Assembly (NCBI GenBank): GCA_041393015.1 | Contig: JAWKKV010000001.1 | Location: 248,001 to 312,000, forward strand | Reading direction: 5' to 3' | Source of the DNA: JAGQYH01 sp041393015 | GTDB taxonomy: Bacteria > Bacteroidota > Bacteroidia > Chitinophagales > JADIYW01 | Length of the DNA stretch: 64,000 nucleotides | Translations under genes and position numbers: made by a program | The notes under the pieces: generated by a model | Told to the model about the DNA's origin: nothing | What the model saw: only the letters and a program-made list of their open reading frames with translations | The model's database searches: none | In this document: positions 18,072 through 26,820 of the stretch, in pieces | Numbering within the stretch: position 1 is the stretch's first letter | Layout of the letters: each line of letters opens with the position of its first letter

Positions 18072-18890
18072 TTACGCTTCAGTTCCTCTCATGGCACCTA
18101 ACATATTTCCATAAACACTATTCAACTTTTGAAGGTTGTTAGCTAATTTAGCCATGTTTTCTTTGTAAATTTTAGAATCCTCTACTGAATCTTCTAATGT
18201 TCCTAAAGTTTGACTTAAAGTTCCGTAGAACTTATTCATTGCTTTTAAATGCTGATTAGTATCTTGAAGTTCTAATTCATAAACTGCATTTAAAGACGCT
18301 AAGTTTTTAGTTACTACTTGTACTTGCTCGTGGTATTTCGCTGTATCTTCTGATGCATTAGCTAATTTACTCATTGCTTCAGCAGCACTTGAATAAGATG
18401 ACTTAACTGATGCTAATGCTTCTGCTGCTGCTTTTGCATTTTGAGTATAAGTATCAGAAGCTGCACCAGCTGATGCGATAGAAGACATAGAACTTACATT
18501 CTCACCTAAAGCTTTTAGGTTGTCGCCCAATTTATTAATTGAATTTTGATCAATTTTTGCTTTGTCCAACATTTTATCTAAAGAAGCAGTTGCATTTGTA
18601 GAATCTTCTTTAACGTGATTTAAAATATGTGGATCCATAGGAGCCTGGTGATCATCTAATCCTGGATATAGTTTTTGCCAGTAGTAATCTTCGTGAGGAG
18701 GAATAAGACCAGAGAAAGCAAATAACAATGCTTCTGTACCTAATCCTACTAAAATCCAAAGGTTACCGCTAATACCAAAAATATCTTGGTGAGTAATTTT
18801 TGATGCAGCTCCAATCATTACAATTGCCGCTCCAAAACCGAAAATCAAGTTTTGAAAATATTTAAATCCTGATGTTTTGTAAAATGCCAT
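18072..18890 (-). CDS. gldL: Gliding motility / T9SS motor protein GldL (PorL)
   Basis: A 272-residue inner-membrane protein with two N-terminal helices (about residues 12-30 and 40-62) and a long helical cytoplasmic tail. With GldM it forms the proton-driven T9SS/gliding motor. Glu53 in GLGTEALLFAFSG lies in the second helix at the place expected for the essential membrane glutamate, and Lys31 ends the first helix; assignment of roles is by family knowledge. Ala/Ser-rich coiled coil follows. Between gldK (73-base gap) and gldM. Confidence 0.95.
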   Translation of the reverse strand: MAFYKTSGFKYFQNLIFGFGAAIVMIGAASKITHQDIFGISGNLWILVGLGTEALLFAFSGLIPPHEDYYWQKLYPGLDDHQAPMDPHILNHVKEDSTNATASLDKMLDKAKIDQNSINKLGDNLKALGENVSSMSSIASAGAASDTYTQNAKAAAEALASVKSSYSSAAEAMSKLANASEDTAKYHEQVQVVTKNLASLNAVYELELQDTNQHLKAMNKFYGTLSQTLGTLEDSVEDSKIYKENMAKLANNLQKLNSVYGNMLGAMRGTEA

Positions 18891-18963
18891 TTTAGTTTTG
18901 TTTAAGAGTTTTGAATAATTAAATTGAGTTGATTAAGAAAGTTTCGTTGTAGTAAATTATAAA

Positions 18964-20244
18964 TTAATTAAAGTCGTTCATTGATCTTCCAAGGAAAGGC
19001 AACACACATCTGAAACCGATGTAAGATTTTGCAGAATCTTGGTATTCCCAATGACGAGTTCCGGTTTGAAGGAAATATCCTATATCCTTCCAAGAACCAC
19101 CTCTAATTACTTTTTGTTTTTTAGTTACTGGATCATCATCCTTAGCGTCATACTTGTAATCTGGATTTAAATCGTGAATAAATCCGTATGCACTTGGATC
19201 GTAAGCAGTGATAGTCCATTCTGCTACGTTTCCTGACATGTTATATAATCCGTAATCATTTGGCCAATAAGCATTTGCTCTTACAGTGTATTGACCTCCA
19301 TCTTCAGGATAGTTTCCTCTACCCGGTTTGAAGTTAGCTAATAAACAACCTTTTCCGTTTCTCAAATAAGGTCCACCCCAAGGATACGGACTCATTTGTC
19401 TTCCACCTCTTGCAGCATACTCCCACTCGTGTTCTGTAGGCAATCTGAATTCTTCCATTAAAGCCTCTCCTTTACTTTGTCTGTAATTATTCCAGTAAAG
19501 CGTTCTCCAGTAACAAAATGCGTTAGCTTGTTCCCAAGTTACACCTACTACAGGATATTCATCGTATGCAGGGTGAGAAAAATAAGCTCTTGTCATTGGC
19601 TCATTATATGAATAAGTAAAGTCTCTTACCCAAACCAATGTATCAGGATAAATATTTACTTTCTTCTTTTCGATGAAATCAGCTCTTGAAACATCTTTGT
19701 TTTTAGCGTGAGCAGCATCTTTCCATCTATACCATACATATTCGTACTCCATTTCTTCTTTGCTCCAATCAAATTCTTTCTTTCCGAAAACGCTTTCCTC
19801 TTCAGAATAAAACATTGATTCTACTTGTTGTGCATCTTCACTTCCTTTAGACCAATCAATTGGGTAATCCCAATTCACTCTTTCTTCGCCGGTTTCTTCA
19901 TCTACCATGACAGCGTCTCCACCAATCATTCTTCTTGCTACTGAATCTCTTATGTATTCTATAAATTGTCTGTATTCATTATTGGTGATTTCTGTATCGT
20001 CCATAAAGAAACCTACAATTGATAATGCCTTAGATGGCCCTATCAAAGCATAATTTACATCTTGATCGGAATTACCTGTATGAAAGGTTCCAGATGGAAT
20101 ATATACCATTCCATAAGGTATAACATTGCTATTAAAGTCTGGTCTGTTTTGAGAACCAACCAGTTGACCATTGTCGCCGCTGGAGCAGCCTGCCAAAAAA
20201 GCAAGAATAATTAAAGTGAAAGCAGATAGTTTAATCTTATTCAT
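18964..20244 (-). CDS. gldK: Gliding motility / T9SS lipoprotein GldK (PorK)
   Basis: A 426-residue outer-membrane lipoprotein of the T9SS ring. The signal peptide ends in lipobox LAGC (Cys20). The rest is a formylglycine-generating-enzyme-like fold (GMVYIPSGTFHTGNSDQD..., FFMDDTEITNNEYRQFI, PVVGVTWEQANAFCYWRT, LPTEHEWEYAARGG, GNVAEWT, VIRGGSWKD, GFRC), as in all GldK/PorK proteins, which use the scaffold structurally. First gene of gldKLMN; a -7-like element lies upstream at 20284-20291. Confidence 0.96.
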   Translation of the reverse strand: MNKIKLSAFTLIILAFLAGCSSGDNGQLVGSQNRPDFNSNVIPYGMVYIPSGTFHTGNSDQDVNYALIGPSKALSIVGFFMDDTEITNNEYRQFIEYIRDSVARRMIGGDAVMVDEETGEERVNWDYPIDWSKGSEDAQQVESMFYSEEESVFGKKEFDWSKEEMEYEYVWYRWKDAAHAKNKDVSRADFIEKKKVNIYPDTLVWVRDFTYSYNEPMTRAYFSHPAYDEYPVVGVTWEQANAFCYWRTLYWNNYRQSKGEALMEEFRLPTEHEWEYAARGGRQMSPYPWGGPYLRNGKGCLLANFKPGRGNYPEDGGQYTVRANAYWPNDYGLYNMSGNVAEWTITAYDPSAYGFIHDLNPDYKYDAKDDDPVTKKQKVIRGGSWKDIGYFLQTGTRHWEYQDSAKSYIGFRCVLPFLGRSMNDFN

Positions 20245-20283
20245 ACAACCAATTTTATTTGTCGTTTTTTTTCAAAAAAAGAA

Positions 20284-20291
20284 CAAAGCTA
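20284..20291 (-). promoter_or_regulatory. Bacteroidota-type -7 element before gldK
   Basis: On the minus strand the sequence is TAGCTTTG, fitting TAnnTTTG, 40 bases before the gldK ATG. It would let gldKLMN be transcribed separately from the porP/sprF gene upstream. Motif-based. Confidence 0.45.
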
Positions 20292-20361
20292 ATAATAAAA
20301 ACAGAGTTTTAAAAACTGTTAAATTACCAACTTAAAAGTTAAAAATTTAACCCGAAACATA

Positions 20362-21321
20362 TTACAAATATCTCGGATTGTAAATTATTTTACCACGTTT
20401 AAATAGTTTTTGTTCTGGAATTGACACGTTAATGCTTATTTCATGCGAACCATTATGAACGTCATTAAGCGTGTTTAGTCCCATATCATAGGAGTAAAAT
20501 ACTGATAAACTGCCTATGGGTTTAAATCCTACTGTCCCATAAAACGCATCTATTGATAATTTATTATATCCTCTGATAAAAACTCCCGTAAAAATAAAAT
20601 TATTATAGCTAAATAATGCGCCTATGTCTGTTTGATAATTCTTAAAATCCGTTCTTACCTGCATAGATGGCTCTAAAGAAAACTTTTCGTTAAAGATAAT
20701 TTCATATGCGCCAAACAAATTAAGGTAACTTCCATACTTGGTTTCAAGTGTGTTCACATCTCCATCAATCGATGCTTTTCTTAGCAAGCTATTATAAGAT
20801 ATACCGGCTCTTAGCTGTTTACTTTTGATATAAGTGCCCAAAGCGATATCAGGTCGAGTAGCCGATGTTTTTACCGAAGGCAAAAAATCATCATCTCCTT
20901 GTGGAGTAACTAATTTAGAACCATCAACACTCATATTGATAATTCCTGCCCCTAAACCAAATCCTATTTTATACTCTTTATTAATGTCTAGAAAATAAGC
21001 AAAATTAGCTCTTACAGCGGTATGTCTTTCTGCACCAACCATATCGTTTGTAACCGTAATCCCAGCGCCACTATTAATCATTGGTAATGACATATCTGCA
21101 GCTAAAGTTTGGGTGTTAGGAGAACCTGTTAATCCAACCCATTGACCACGATAATTTAAAAATATGTTAACACCTCCATCGCTTCCTGCGGCACCTGGAT
21201 TTATCGATAATTGGTTGAGATGATAATGACTACTTAGCGTTTGTATCTGCCCAAAACTCTTAACCAATGTGAGATTGGTTATCAGTGAGAATAATAAAAT
21301 AAACCTTAGGGCATTTCGCAT
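20362..21321 (-). CDS. PorP/SprF-family T9SS outer-membrane protein
   Basis: A 319-residue beta-barrel of the PorP/SprF family. Members associate with GldK/GldN or with a particular cargo adhesin and cap the T9SS. Signal peptide MRNALRFILLFSLITNLTLVKSFGQ. Family features are SHYHLNQLSINPGAAGSDGGVNIFLNYRGQWVGLTGSPNTQ and the body of alternating strands. It precedes gldK by 117 bases, the same order as porP-porK-porL-porM-porN in Porphyromonas, so it is likely the core PorP rather than a cargo-specific SprF paralogue. Confidence 0.93.
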   Translation of the reverse strand: MRNALRFILLFSLITNLTLVKSFGQIQTLSSHYHLNQLSINPGAAGSDGGVNIFLNYRGQWVGLTGSPNTQTLAADMSLPMINSGAGITVTNDMVGAERHTAVRANFAYFLDINKEYKIGFGLGAGIINMSVDGSKLVTPQGDDDFLPSVKTSATRPDIALGTYIKSKQLRAGISYNSLLRKASIDGDVNTLETKYGSYLNLFGAYEIIFNEKFSLEPSMQVRTDFKNYQTDIGALFSYNNFIFTGVFIRGYNKLSIDAFYGTVGFKPIGSLSVFYSYDMGLNTLNDVHNGSHEISINVSIPEQKLFKRGKIIYNPRYL

Positions 21322-21485
21322 ATCAACTGTTCTGTATTGATTTAACGCTAGAAAATTAAGTAAATTTTTGATGGCATTGAGAAAAATCAGTTAAAAACAA
21401 GAATTATCCCTATGAAATAGATTTTTAGATGTTGTGTTAACTAAAGATATTAATTAGGTGCAATGTCTATATTGATACTATTTGC

Positions 21486-22265
21486 CTATAAATTAGATTT
21501 TTTCAAATATGCTTCAATGGCACCAGTCATGGATGGAGATTCTGCTGTTGGAGCAGTTACATCCAATCTTAGATTATTAGCCTTTAATGCCTCAGCTGTT
21601 TGATTTCCCCAAGCTGCTATTCTAGTTTCACCTTGTGTAAAATCAGGGAAGTTTTTATATAAGGAATCTACCCCTGAAGGGCTAAAAAATACGATCATGT
21701 CATATTTGATATCACTTAGGTCAGAAAGATCACTTACAACCGTTTTGTAAATAACTGCCTCCGTAAACTCAACATTGTTTTCTGTTAAAAGATTTCCTAG
21801 TTTATCGTCAGCCACATCAGAACATGGAAGTAAAAAACTCTCCTTTTCTTTATGCTTATTAATGAGTTGAATCAATTTAGGATATTGACCATCTCCAAAG
21901 AAAATTTTTCTCTTTCTGTATTGAGTATACTTTTGAAGATACAAGGCAATGGCTTCGCTTTTACAGAAGTACTTGGTTTCTTGCGAAACTCTAAGCCTTA
22001 ACTCATCATGGATTCTAAAATAATGCTCAATAGCATTTCTACTCGTAAGAATTACAGAAGAAAATTGATCTAAATAAATTCTTGATTTTCTAAACTCTCT
22101 AGCTTCTACGCCTTCTACATGTATGAAAGATCTAAAATCTACTTTTATTTTGAACTCATCTCTAAGCGTATAAAATGCAGATTTACCGTTTTCAGGTGCC
22201 GGCTGAGAAACTAAAATTGATTTCACTGTCTTCAAAGGTTTCACTGTAGTACCTCCTCCACTCAT
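21486..22265 (-). CDS. hemD: Uroporphyrinogen-III synthase
   Basis: A 259-residue cytoplasmic enzyme that cyclises hydroxymethylbilane to uroporphyrinogen III in haem biosynthesis. The family is poorly conserved, but the Bacteroidota form is recognisable by VKSILVSQPAPENGKSAFY, FRSFIHVEGVEAREFRKSRI, VILTSRNAIEHYFRI and DMIVFFSPSGVDSLYKNFP. It follows DUF4271 by 52 bases, a conserved pairing in the phylum. A possible own promoter lies inside the end of DUF4271. Confidence 0.9.
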   Translation of the reverse strand: MSGGGTTVKPLKTVKSILVSQPAPENGKSAFYTLRDEFKIKVDFRSFIHVEGVEAREFRKSRIYLDQFSSVILTSRNAIEHYFRIHDELRLRVSQETKYFCKSEAIALYLQKYTQYRKRKIFFGDGQYPKLIQLINKHKEKESFLLPCSDVADDKLGNLLTENNVEFTEAVIYKTVVSDLSDLSDIKYDMIVFFSPSGVDSLYKNFPDFTQGETRIAAWGNQTAEALKANNLRLDVTAPTAESPSMTGAIEAYLKKSNL

Positions 22266-22317
22266 ATCAATCTCTTTTTTTAAAGTTTGATTCTTCTAAT
22301 GAAACAATAGAAAAATC

Positions 22318-23193
22318 TTAAAAAATGTATTTAAAATTGTACAATACCTTAGATAATATCAAATATGGTACTATTTCGAAAGCGCAAAGATAGATAAAAA
22401 AATGCATATTTAGATTCATTCTTATTTTTCTAAGTACACTAATTCCCTTAACAATATAGATGATAAAAGCTATTGCTACTAAAGTTAGTAGAGTGTATAC
22501 CGCATAAGGTCTTATTTGGAAATTCATATAAACAACAATACATAGCAATGGTACCAACAACCAAGATAGATTAGATACAAATACAATATTTATTATACTC
22601 ATCGCTTTAAATTCTTTCCAATTTTCTGTGATAATGGACAGTAAAAAGGCTACTAAAGCCTTTACACTAAAAAACAGAGACAATCCTAAAAAGATGATTT
22701 TGAAATTCTGAAAATTTAGCAGCCATTGCTTATTGATAAGATAGGCGCCAATGATAACGATTAAAGAAATTAAATAAATCTTGAAACAGAATTCAACAAT
22801 AAATAAAAACATATTGATGGCTTGCTTACCTCTAATAAATTGAAAAAAGAGATTTTGATTGATTAAAGCATTCCAAGAGTTTTTTACATATTCAGGATAG
22901 AATAGATACTTTAAAATCATTAACAAGACCAAAATGATATTGATGATAAAAAACCAACCGCCTACAAATAAGGTGGGTTTCTCCATCATTTTTAAAGGTG
23001 GATCTGTACTGAAATAATCATTTAAAAATTGAAAAGATTGAACCGGAATCTCCGCCGCTGTTGTATCTATTGCCAAAGAATCTGTTAATATTGAATCTGT
23101 TGCTATAGAATCAACTTCTTGCGCAAATCCTAAAGTAGTCAAAAGGATGAAAATTGAAAAAATCACAATCGATATAACCTTGTTCAAGTACAA
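22318..23193 (-). CDS. DUF4271 integral membrane protein
   Basis: A 291-residue protein with a signal-like N-terminus (MYLNKVISIVIFSIFILLTTLGFAQ), a Ser/Thr/Asp-rich stretch, the segment YFSTDPPLKMMEKPTLFVGGW and about seven membrane helices. This matches the DUF4271 family, found almost only in Bacteroidota next to hemD. Function unknown. The upstream gap to the barrel gene is 47 bases, so it is likely in one unit with it and hemD. Confidence 0.85.
   Translation of the reverse strand: MYLNKVISIVIFSIFILLTTLGFAQEVDSIATDSILTDSLAIDTTAAEIPVQSFQFLNDYFSTDPPLKMMEKPTLFVGGWFFIINIILVLLMILKYLFYPEYVKNSWNALINQNLFFQFIRGKQAINMFLFIVEFCFKIYLISLIVIIGAYLINKQWLLNFQNFKIIFLGLSLFFSVKALVAFLLSIITENWKEFKAMSIINIVFVSNLSWLLVPLLCIVVYMNFQIRPYAVYTLLTLVAIAFIIYIVKGISVLRKIRMNLNMHFFIYLCAFEIVPYLILSKVLYNFKYIF
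22385..22392 (-). promoter_or_regulatory. Possible -7 element for hemD inside DUF4271
   Basis: Minus-strand TATCTTTG followed by CGC, a good TAnnTTTG match, lies about 120 bases before the hemD start and inside the DUF4271 coding end. It could give hemD an internal promoter. Weak by position. Confidence 0.3.
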
Positions 23194-23240
23194 ATTTTTA
23201 CTGCCTTTTTTTTAAGGCATAAGTGAATGCTTACGCCTGT

Positions 23241-25025
23241 TTAAAAAATATTTACATATCCAAAATGAATCTTGGAAGATTTAAAATCTATAGGATTCCC
23301 ATTTTGCCTCCCAAGAGCATAAGAAAGCCCAAATATACCTGCTTTTGTTTCAAAATTTAAGCCTGCTCCAAATCCAAATGGAAAATCATTTGAAAAACTA
23401 TCTTCTAATCTTCTTTCCACATAGGCCCAATCGAAAAATACAGATAAATAAGCATTTTTGTCCAACAAATATCGATACTCAGTTGTCATTATATTATATA
23501 GTGAAGTAAAAACAGATTCTTCATCAAAACCTCTCAATCCATCGTTTCCTCCAATTCTTAAAAGCTCATTGGTTAACAGGCTTTTATTGTAAATGGCACC
23601 TCCGCTAGCACCGACTTTAATTACTTGTCGCTTAGCTATTGGTATATAATAATTCGCTAACCATTTCAATTCAAACTTTGCGCTTCTTTGAGCTAAACTG
23701 TCATATAACGCTGCTGTTGTTGGTAAACTTTCAGGTAGTTCCAATTGGAGAATGCTGGTATTCTTCTTCACTTTTTTATATCCGGCAGTAACCGATGCAT
23801 TGAGCTCCCAGCCTCTTTGTGGATTATAGATATAATTTAATTTTTCAAAATAGACCTCCAAACCCGTTAAAAAGGTTGATTGATCTAGAACTGGCGGCAG
23901 CTTCCCTGTATTTTTAATGAAAGAAGTATCTGCTTGAATTAAAAATGTTTGATTGTTATCAATAATAATCTTTATTCTATCTCTGCCACTGAATAAATAC
24001 TGTATTCCAATAGCATATTGAAGGTCAAGAAAACTTGTGTCTTGTTTATCCAACTCAAATTGAACATCTGCACCCAACGGCGTATTTAAAATATAGGGAT
24101 AATCAAAATAAATATTCAATTGCTGACTTTGAGGCTGCAATCGCTTCCAACCTACTTCAATTTTTTTACCTGTTCCGAAAATATTCCACAAACTAATTCC
24201 CGCCTCACCGGTAACTAAAACCTTTCCTGAATTAGCATTATTCGGCAAAACCCCAATCAAAAAATCGAATTTGCTGACTTTCTTTTCTTGCAAAAAAACC
24301 TCCACATGTGCCTTATTATCGGCGGAAAACCACAACCTTGAAGGTTTTTGAATTTGAATAAAAGGCAATTCAGATAACCTTTCATCAACGTTTTTTACCA
24401 ATGACTCATCGTATTGATTCCCAGCGCGAATACCTAAATAAGTACTTAAATATCCTTTAGATATGGCCGCTTTATTATTATTACTTACTGTATCAAATGT
24501 AATATATGGTCCTTTATCAATAGCCAATTGCAATTCTACATCACTGCCATTAATTACCGCCTCTTTAAATTCTACTTTGGCATAAGGAAATCCATTGCGT
24601 TCTAATTTCCCAATTATACCTTTCTGAAAAACAGTTAAAGCATTCTGATTCAAAAAAATATCCTTTTTTAAAGCATTCTTCAGTCCAATTTCATCTAATA
24701 AAAATTGGTTGCTATCCGCTACAATAATATTGGTAATGGAATAACGCTGTCCAATAAATACATTGATAAATGCAGTATCATCTTTTATATATGATTTGTC
24801 TATAGATGCAGTAGCATAACCGGCAGTCAACAAATCGTTTCTTAATGTTTCTGTGGTATAAAGCAGTTCTTCCTTTTCTATTGGCTTTTCGTATTTCTTA
24901 AATGCGAAAGGTATATCTTCGCCATCGATGGCAATTAATTTTACAGGAATTTTTGAATCGGTAATTTGTGCCAATAGCAATTGCGGTAGAAAGCAAAATA
25001 TGATATATAGGAAGTAATTTTTCAG
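23241..25025 (-). CDS. BamA/TamA-like outer-membrane barrel protein
   Basis: An outer-membrane protein of the Omp85 superfamily, with N-terminal POTRA-like repeats (about residues 45-230) and a C-terminal barrel ending in aromatic Phe (FGYVNIF), the usual barrel signature. The barrel contains GGNDGLRGFDEESVF, resembling the conserved RGF lid-lock loop. The first ATG/GTG/TTG in frame is TTG at 24980, which cuts a signal peptide in half. Upstream in frame is CTG at 25025, giving (M)KNYFLYIIFCFLPQLLLA-Q, a complete signal peptide; no ATG, GTG or TTG lies before it and a stop follows further upstream. I therefore propose a CTG start (594 residues). It probably handles insertion or assembly of outer-membrane proteins; substrate unknown. 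Confidence 0.82.
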   Translation of the reverse strand: MKNYFLYIIFCFLPQLLLAQITDSKIPVKLIAIDGEDIPFAFKKYEKPIEKEELLYTTETLRNDLLTAGYATASIDKSYIKDDTAFINVFIGQRYSITNIIVADSNQFLLDEIGLKNALKKDIFLNQNALTVFQKGIIGKLERNGFPYAKVEFKEAVINGSDVELQLAIDKGPYITFDTVSNNNKAAISKGYLSTYLGIRAGNQYDESLVKNVDERLSELPFIQIQKPSRLWFSADNKAHVEVFLQEKKVSKFDFLIGVLPNNANSGKVLVTGEAGISLWNIFGTGKKIEVGWKRLQPQSQQLNIYFDYPYILNTPLGADVQFELDKQDTSFLDLQYAIGIQYLFSGRDRIKIIIDNNQTFLIQADTSFIKNTGKLPPVLDQSTFLTGLEVYFEKLNYIYNPQRGWELNASVTAGYKKVKKNTSILQLELPESLPTTAALYDSLAQRSAKFELKWLANYYIPIAKRQVIKVGASGGAIYNKSLLTNELLRIGGNDGLRGFDEESVFTSLYNIMTTEYRYLLDKNAYLSVFFDWAYVERRLEDSFSNDFPFGFGAGLNFETKAGIFGLSYALGRQNGNPIDFKSSKIHFGYVNIF

Positions 25026-25059
25026 CTTTTCTTTATTAACTGGAACACATTATAAAACA

Positions 25060-25067
25060 CAAAGGTA
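25060..25067 (-). promoter_or_regulatory. Bacteroidota-type -7 element for the Omp85 gene
   Basis: Minus-strand TACCTTTG fits TAnnTTTG. A transcript starting about 7 bases downstream (near 25053) would have a leader of under 30 bases before the proposed CTG at 25025, consistent with that start being present in the message. Confidence 0.5.
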
Positions 25068-25086
25068 TAATCATTAACTAATTTAT

Positions 25087-26229
25087 ATGGCAGGTATTTA
25101 CATACATATTCCTTTTTGCAAACTAGCCTGTCATTATTGTAATTTTCATTTTTCAACCACTTTACAGTTAAAAACGAAATTATTGGATGCTATTGTCAAA
25201 GAAATTGAAATTCGTAAAAATTTCTTTCAAAGTGACATGAAAAAATCCTATTCTATTGACACCATTTATTTTGGTGGCGGAACGCCATCTATACTTTCAA
25301 GATCTGAAATAGAATTTATATTAGAAAAGTTACGACAACATTATGATGTTTCCTCCACTGTAGAAATAACCTTAGAGGCCAACCCTGATGACTTGACAAA
25401 AAGTTATTTAACTGATTTAAAAGAGGCCGGCGTTAATCGATTAAGCATAGGCATTCAATCTTTTGATGATGACCTACTCAAGTACATGAATAGAGCGCAT
25501 ACTGCCGAGGAGTCTTGGGCTGCCATCCAAAATAGCTTGACCGCCGGTTTTGAAAGTTTAAATATCGATATGATTTACGGCATTCCAGGTTTATCAACCC
25601 AACAATGGGAAACTTCATTAGCTGATTTAATTCGATTGCCGGTCAATCACCTTTCTTGTTATGGCTTAACTATAGAACCCAAAACAGCATTGATGGATTT
25701 TATTAAAAAGAAAAAATCTGCTGCTCCTGATGATGATCTTATGGTAGAGCAATTTATGGTGGCTTCCAATTTTCTAGAGCAAAATGGCTTTAGGCATTAT
25801 GAAATTTCAAACTATGCCTTGAATGATCAATTCTCGAAGCACAATACAGCTTATTGGAAAGGCGAACCTTACTTAGGACTAGGTCCATCTGCTCATTCCT
25901 ATCAAAACAATGTCAGAAGCTGGAACATTGCTAATAACGCCAATTATATAAAGGCTATTGAAAACAATAAAAGCTATTTTGAATCTGAAAATTTAGCCAA
26001 AACAGAGCGATTTAATGAGCACATCATGACGGGGCTCCGCACCTTTTGGGGCATTAATCTAGATGACATTCAACAAAATTTTGGAGCGGTTTACAAAAAT
26101 CACCTTGAAACTCAATTGCATAAAATAGACCCTATACATATTAAACAAATGAATGACCAGACTATAAAATTAAGTAAAACTGGTTGGCTCTGGACAGACT
26201 CAATTTTAGAGCAATTGTTTTATGATTAA
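25087..26229 (+). CDS. hemW: Radical SAM haem chaperone HemW
   Basis: A 380-residue radical SAM protein formerly annotated as oxygen-independent coproporphyrinogen oxidase. The motif CKLACHYC (CxxxCxxC) near residue 11 binds the 4Fe-4S cluster. Also visible are YFGGGTPSILS, EANPDDLT, GVNRLSIGIQSFDD, DMIYGIPGLS and the C-terminal HemN_C domain. Members without the extra coproporphyrinogen oxidase features act as haem chaperones; the length and lack of the N-terminal extension suit HemW. Divergent from the Omp85 gene. Confidence 0.92.
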   Translation: MAGIYIHIPFCKLACHYCNFHFSTTLQLKTKLLDAIVKEIEIRKNFFQSDMKKSYSIDTIYFGGGTPSILSRSEIEFILEKLRQHYDVSSTVEITLEANPDDLTKSYLTDLKEAGVNRLSIGIQSFDDDLLKYMNRAHTAEESWAAIQNSLTAGFESLNIDMIYGIPGLSTQQWETSLADLIRLPVNHLSCYGLTIEPKTALMDFIKKKKSAAPDDDLMVEQFMVASNFLEQNGFRHYEISNYALNDQFSKHNTAYWKGEPYLGLGPSAHSYQNNVRSWNIANNANYIKAIENNKSYFESENLAKTERFNEHIMTGLRTFWGINLDDIQQNFGAVYKNHLETQLHKIDPIHIKQMNDQTIKLSKTGWLWTDSILEQLFYD

Positions 26230-26820
26230 AAGCTAAAATTCTCTGATTTTTTTGGGCAAAAAAAAGGAACAATTCTATTTTGCTTTAAACTTTTCCTAAA
26301 TATTTAGCCTTATTTTTAAGTTTATTATAAAAATATAGCAAAGTTATTGGAGTAAAAATAAATAACTACATACATTGAATTAAACTACGTATATCTTTTC
26401 ACTTTTTTAGTGATTTTTATAAATATTAAGAAAAAGTAAATAGCTTTATCTATTATCACATTAAGGAATCAGGGAAAGTTATCCTTTTTATTTACAATAC
26501 TGTTTTTGTTTTGCACTAGATTTTTATTCAAGTTTAGTGCCTAACTAGAAGTTTTGCTTTCTTTTATCTAATAACTGCAATTATTAGATAAGTTTCTAAG
26601 ATGTATAATTAAGACAAATATAGTGATGTTAATCTGACGTTTAAAATCAATTTACTAAGAATGAGCGCTTAATTATCAACACTTTTTACATAAAACAATA
26701 AAATATATAAAAAGCTTTAGCTGAGCTTTCTGTTAAACTCTTGACTTAGAACATTTGGCCCTATCAATCTAACTATTGTATTAACTACAATGGAAAGGAC
26801 GATTTATAAAAACCAGCCAC
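26230..26820. other. 591-base AT-rich intergenic region
   Basis: No credible coding frame. Very AT-rich, with many short T and A runs. It contains a perfect 11-bp inverted repeat (26564-26591). It probably holds the promoter and leader of the orphan gene at 26821, but no clear TAnnTTTG motif stands out close to that gene. Confidence 0.6.
26564..26591. promoter_or_regulatory. Perfect 11-bp inverted repeat, possible operator or hairpin
   Basis: TTATCTAATAA (26564-26574), loop CTGCAA, TTATTAGATAA (26581-26591). Fully complementary arms, 230 bases before the next gene. There is no T tract, so it is less likely a terminator. Could be a dimeric regulator site. Confidence 0.4.
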
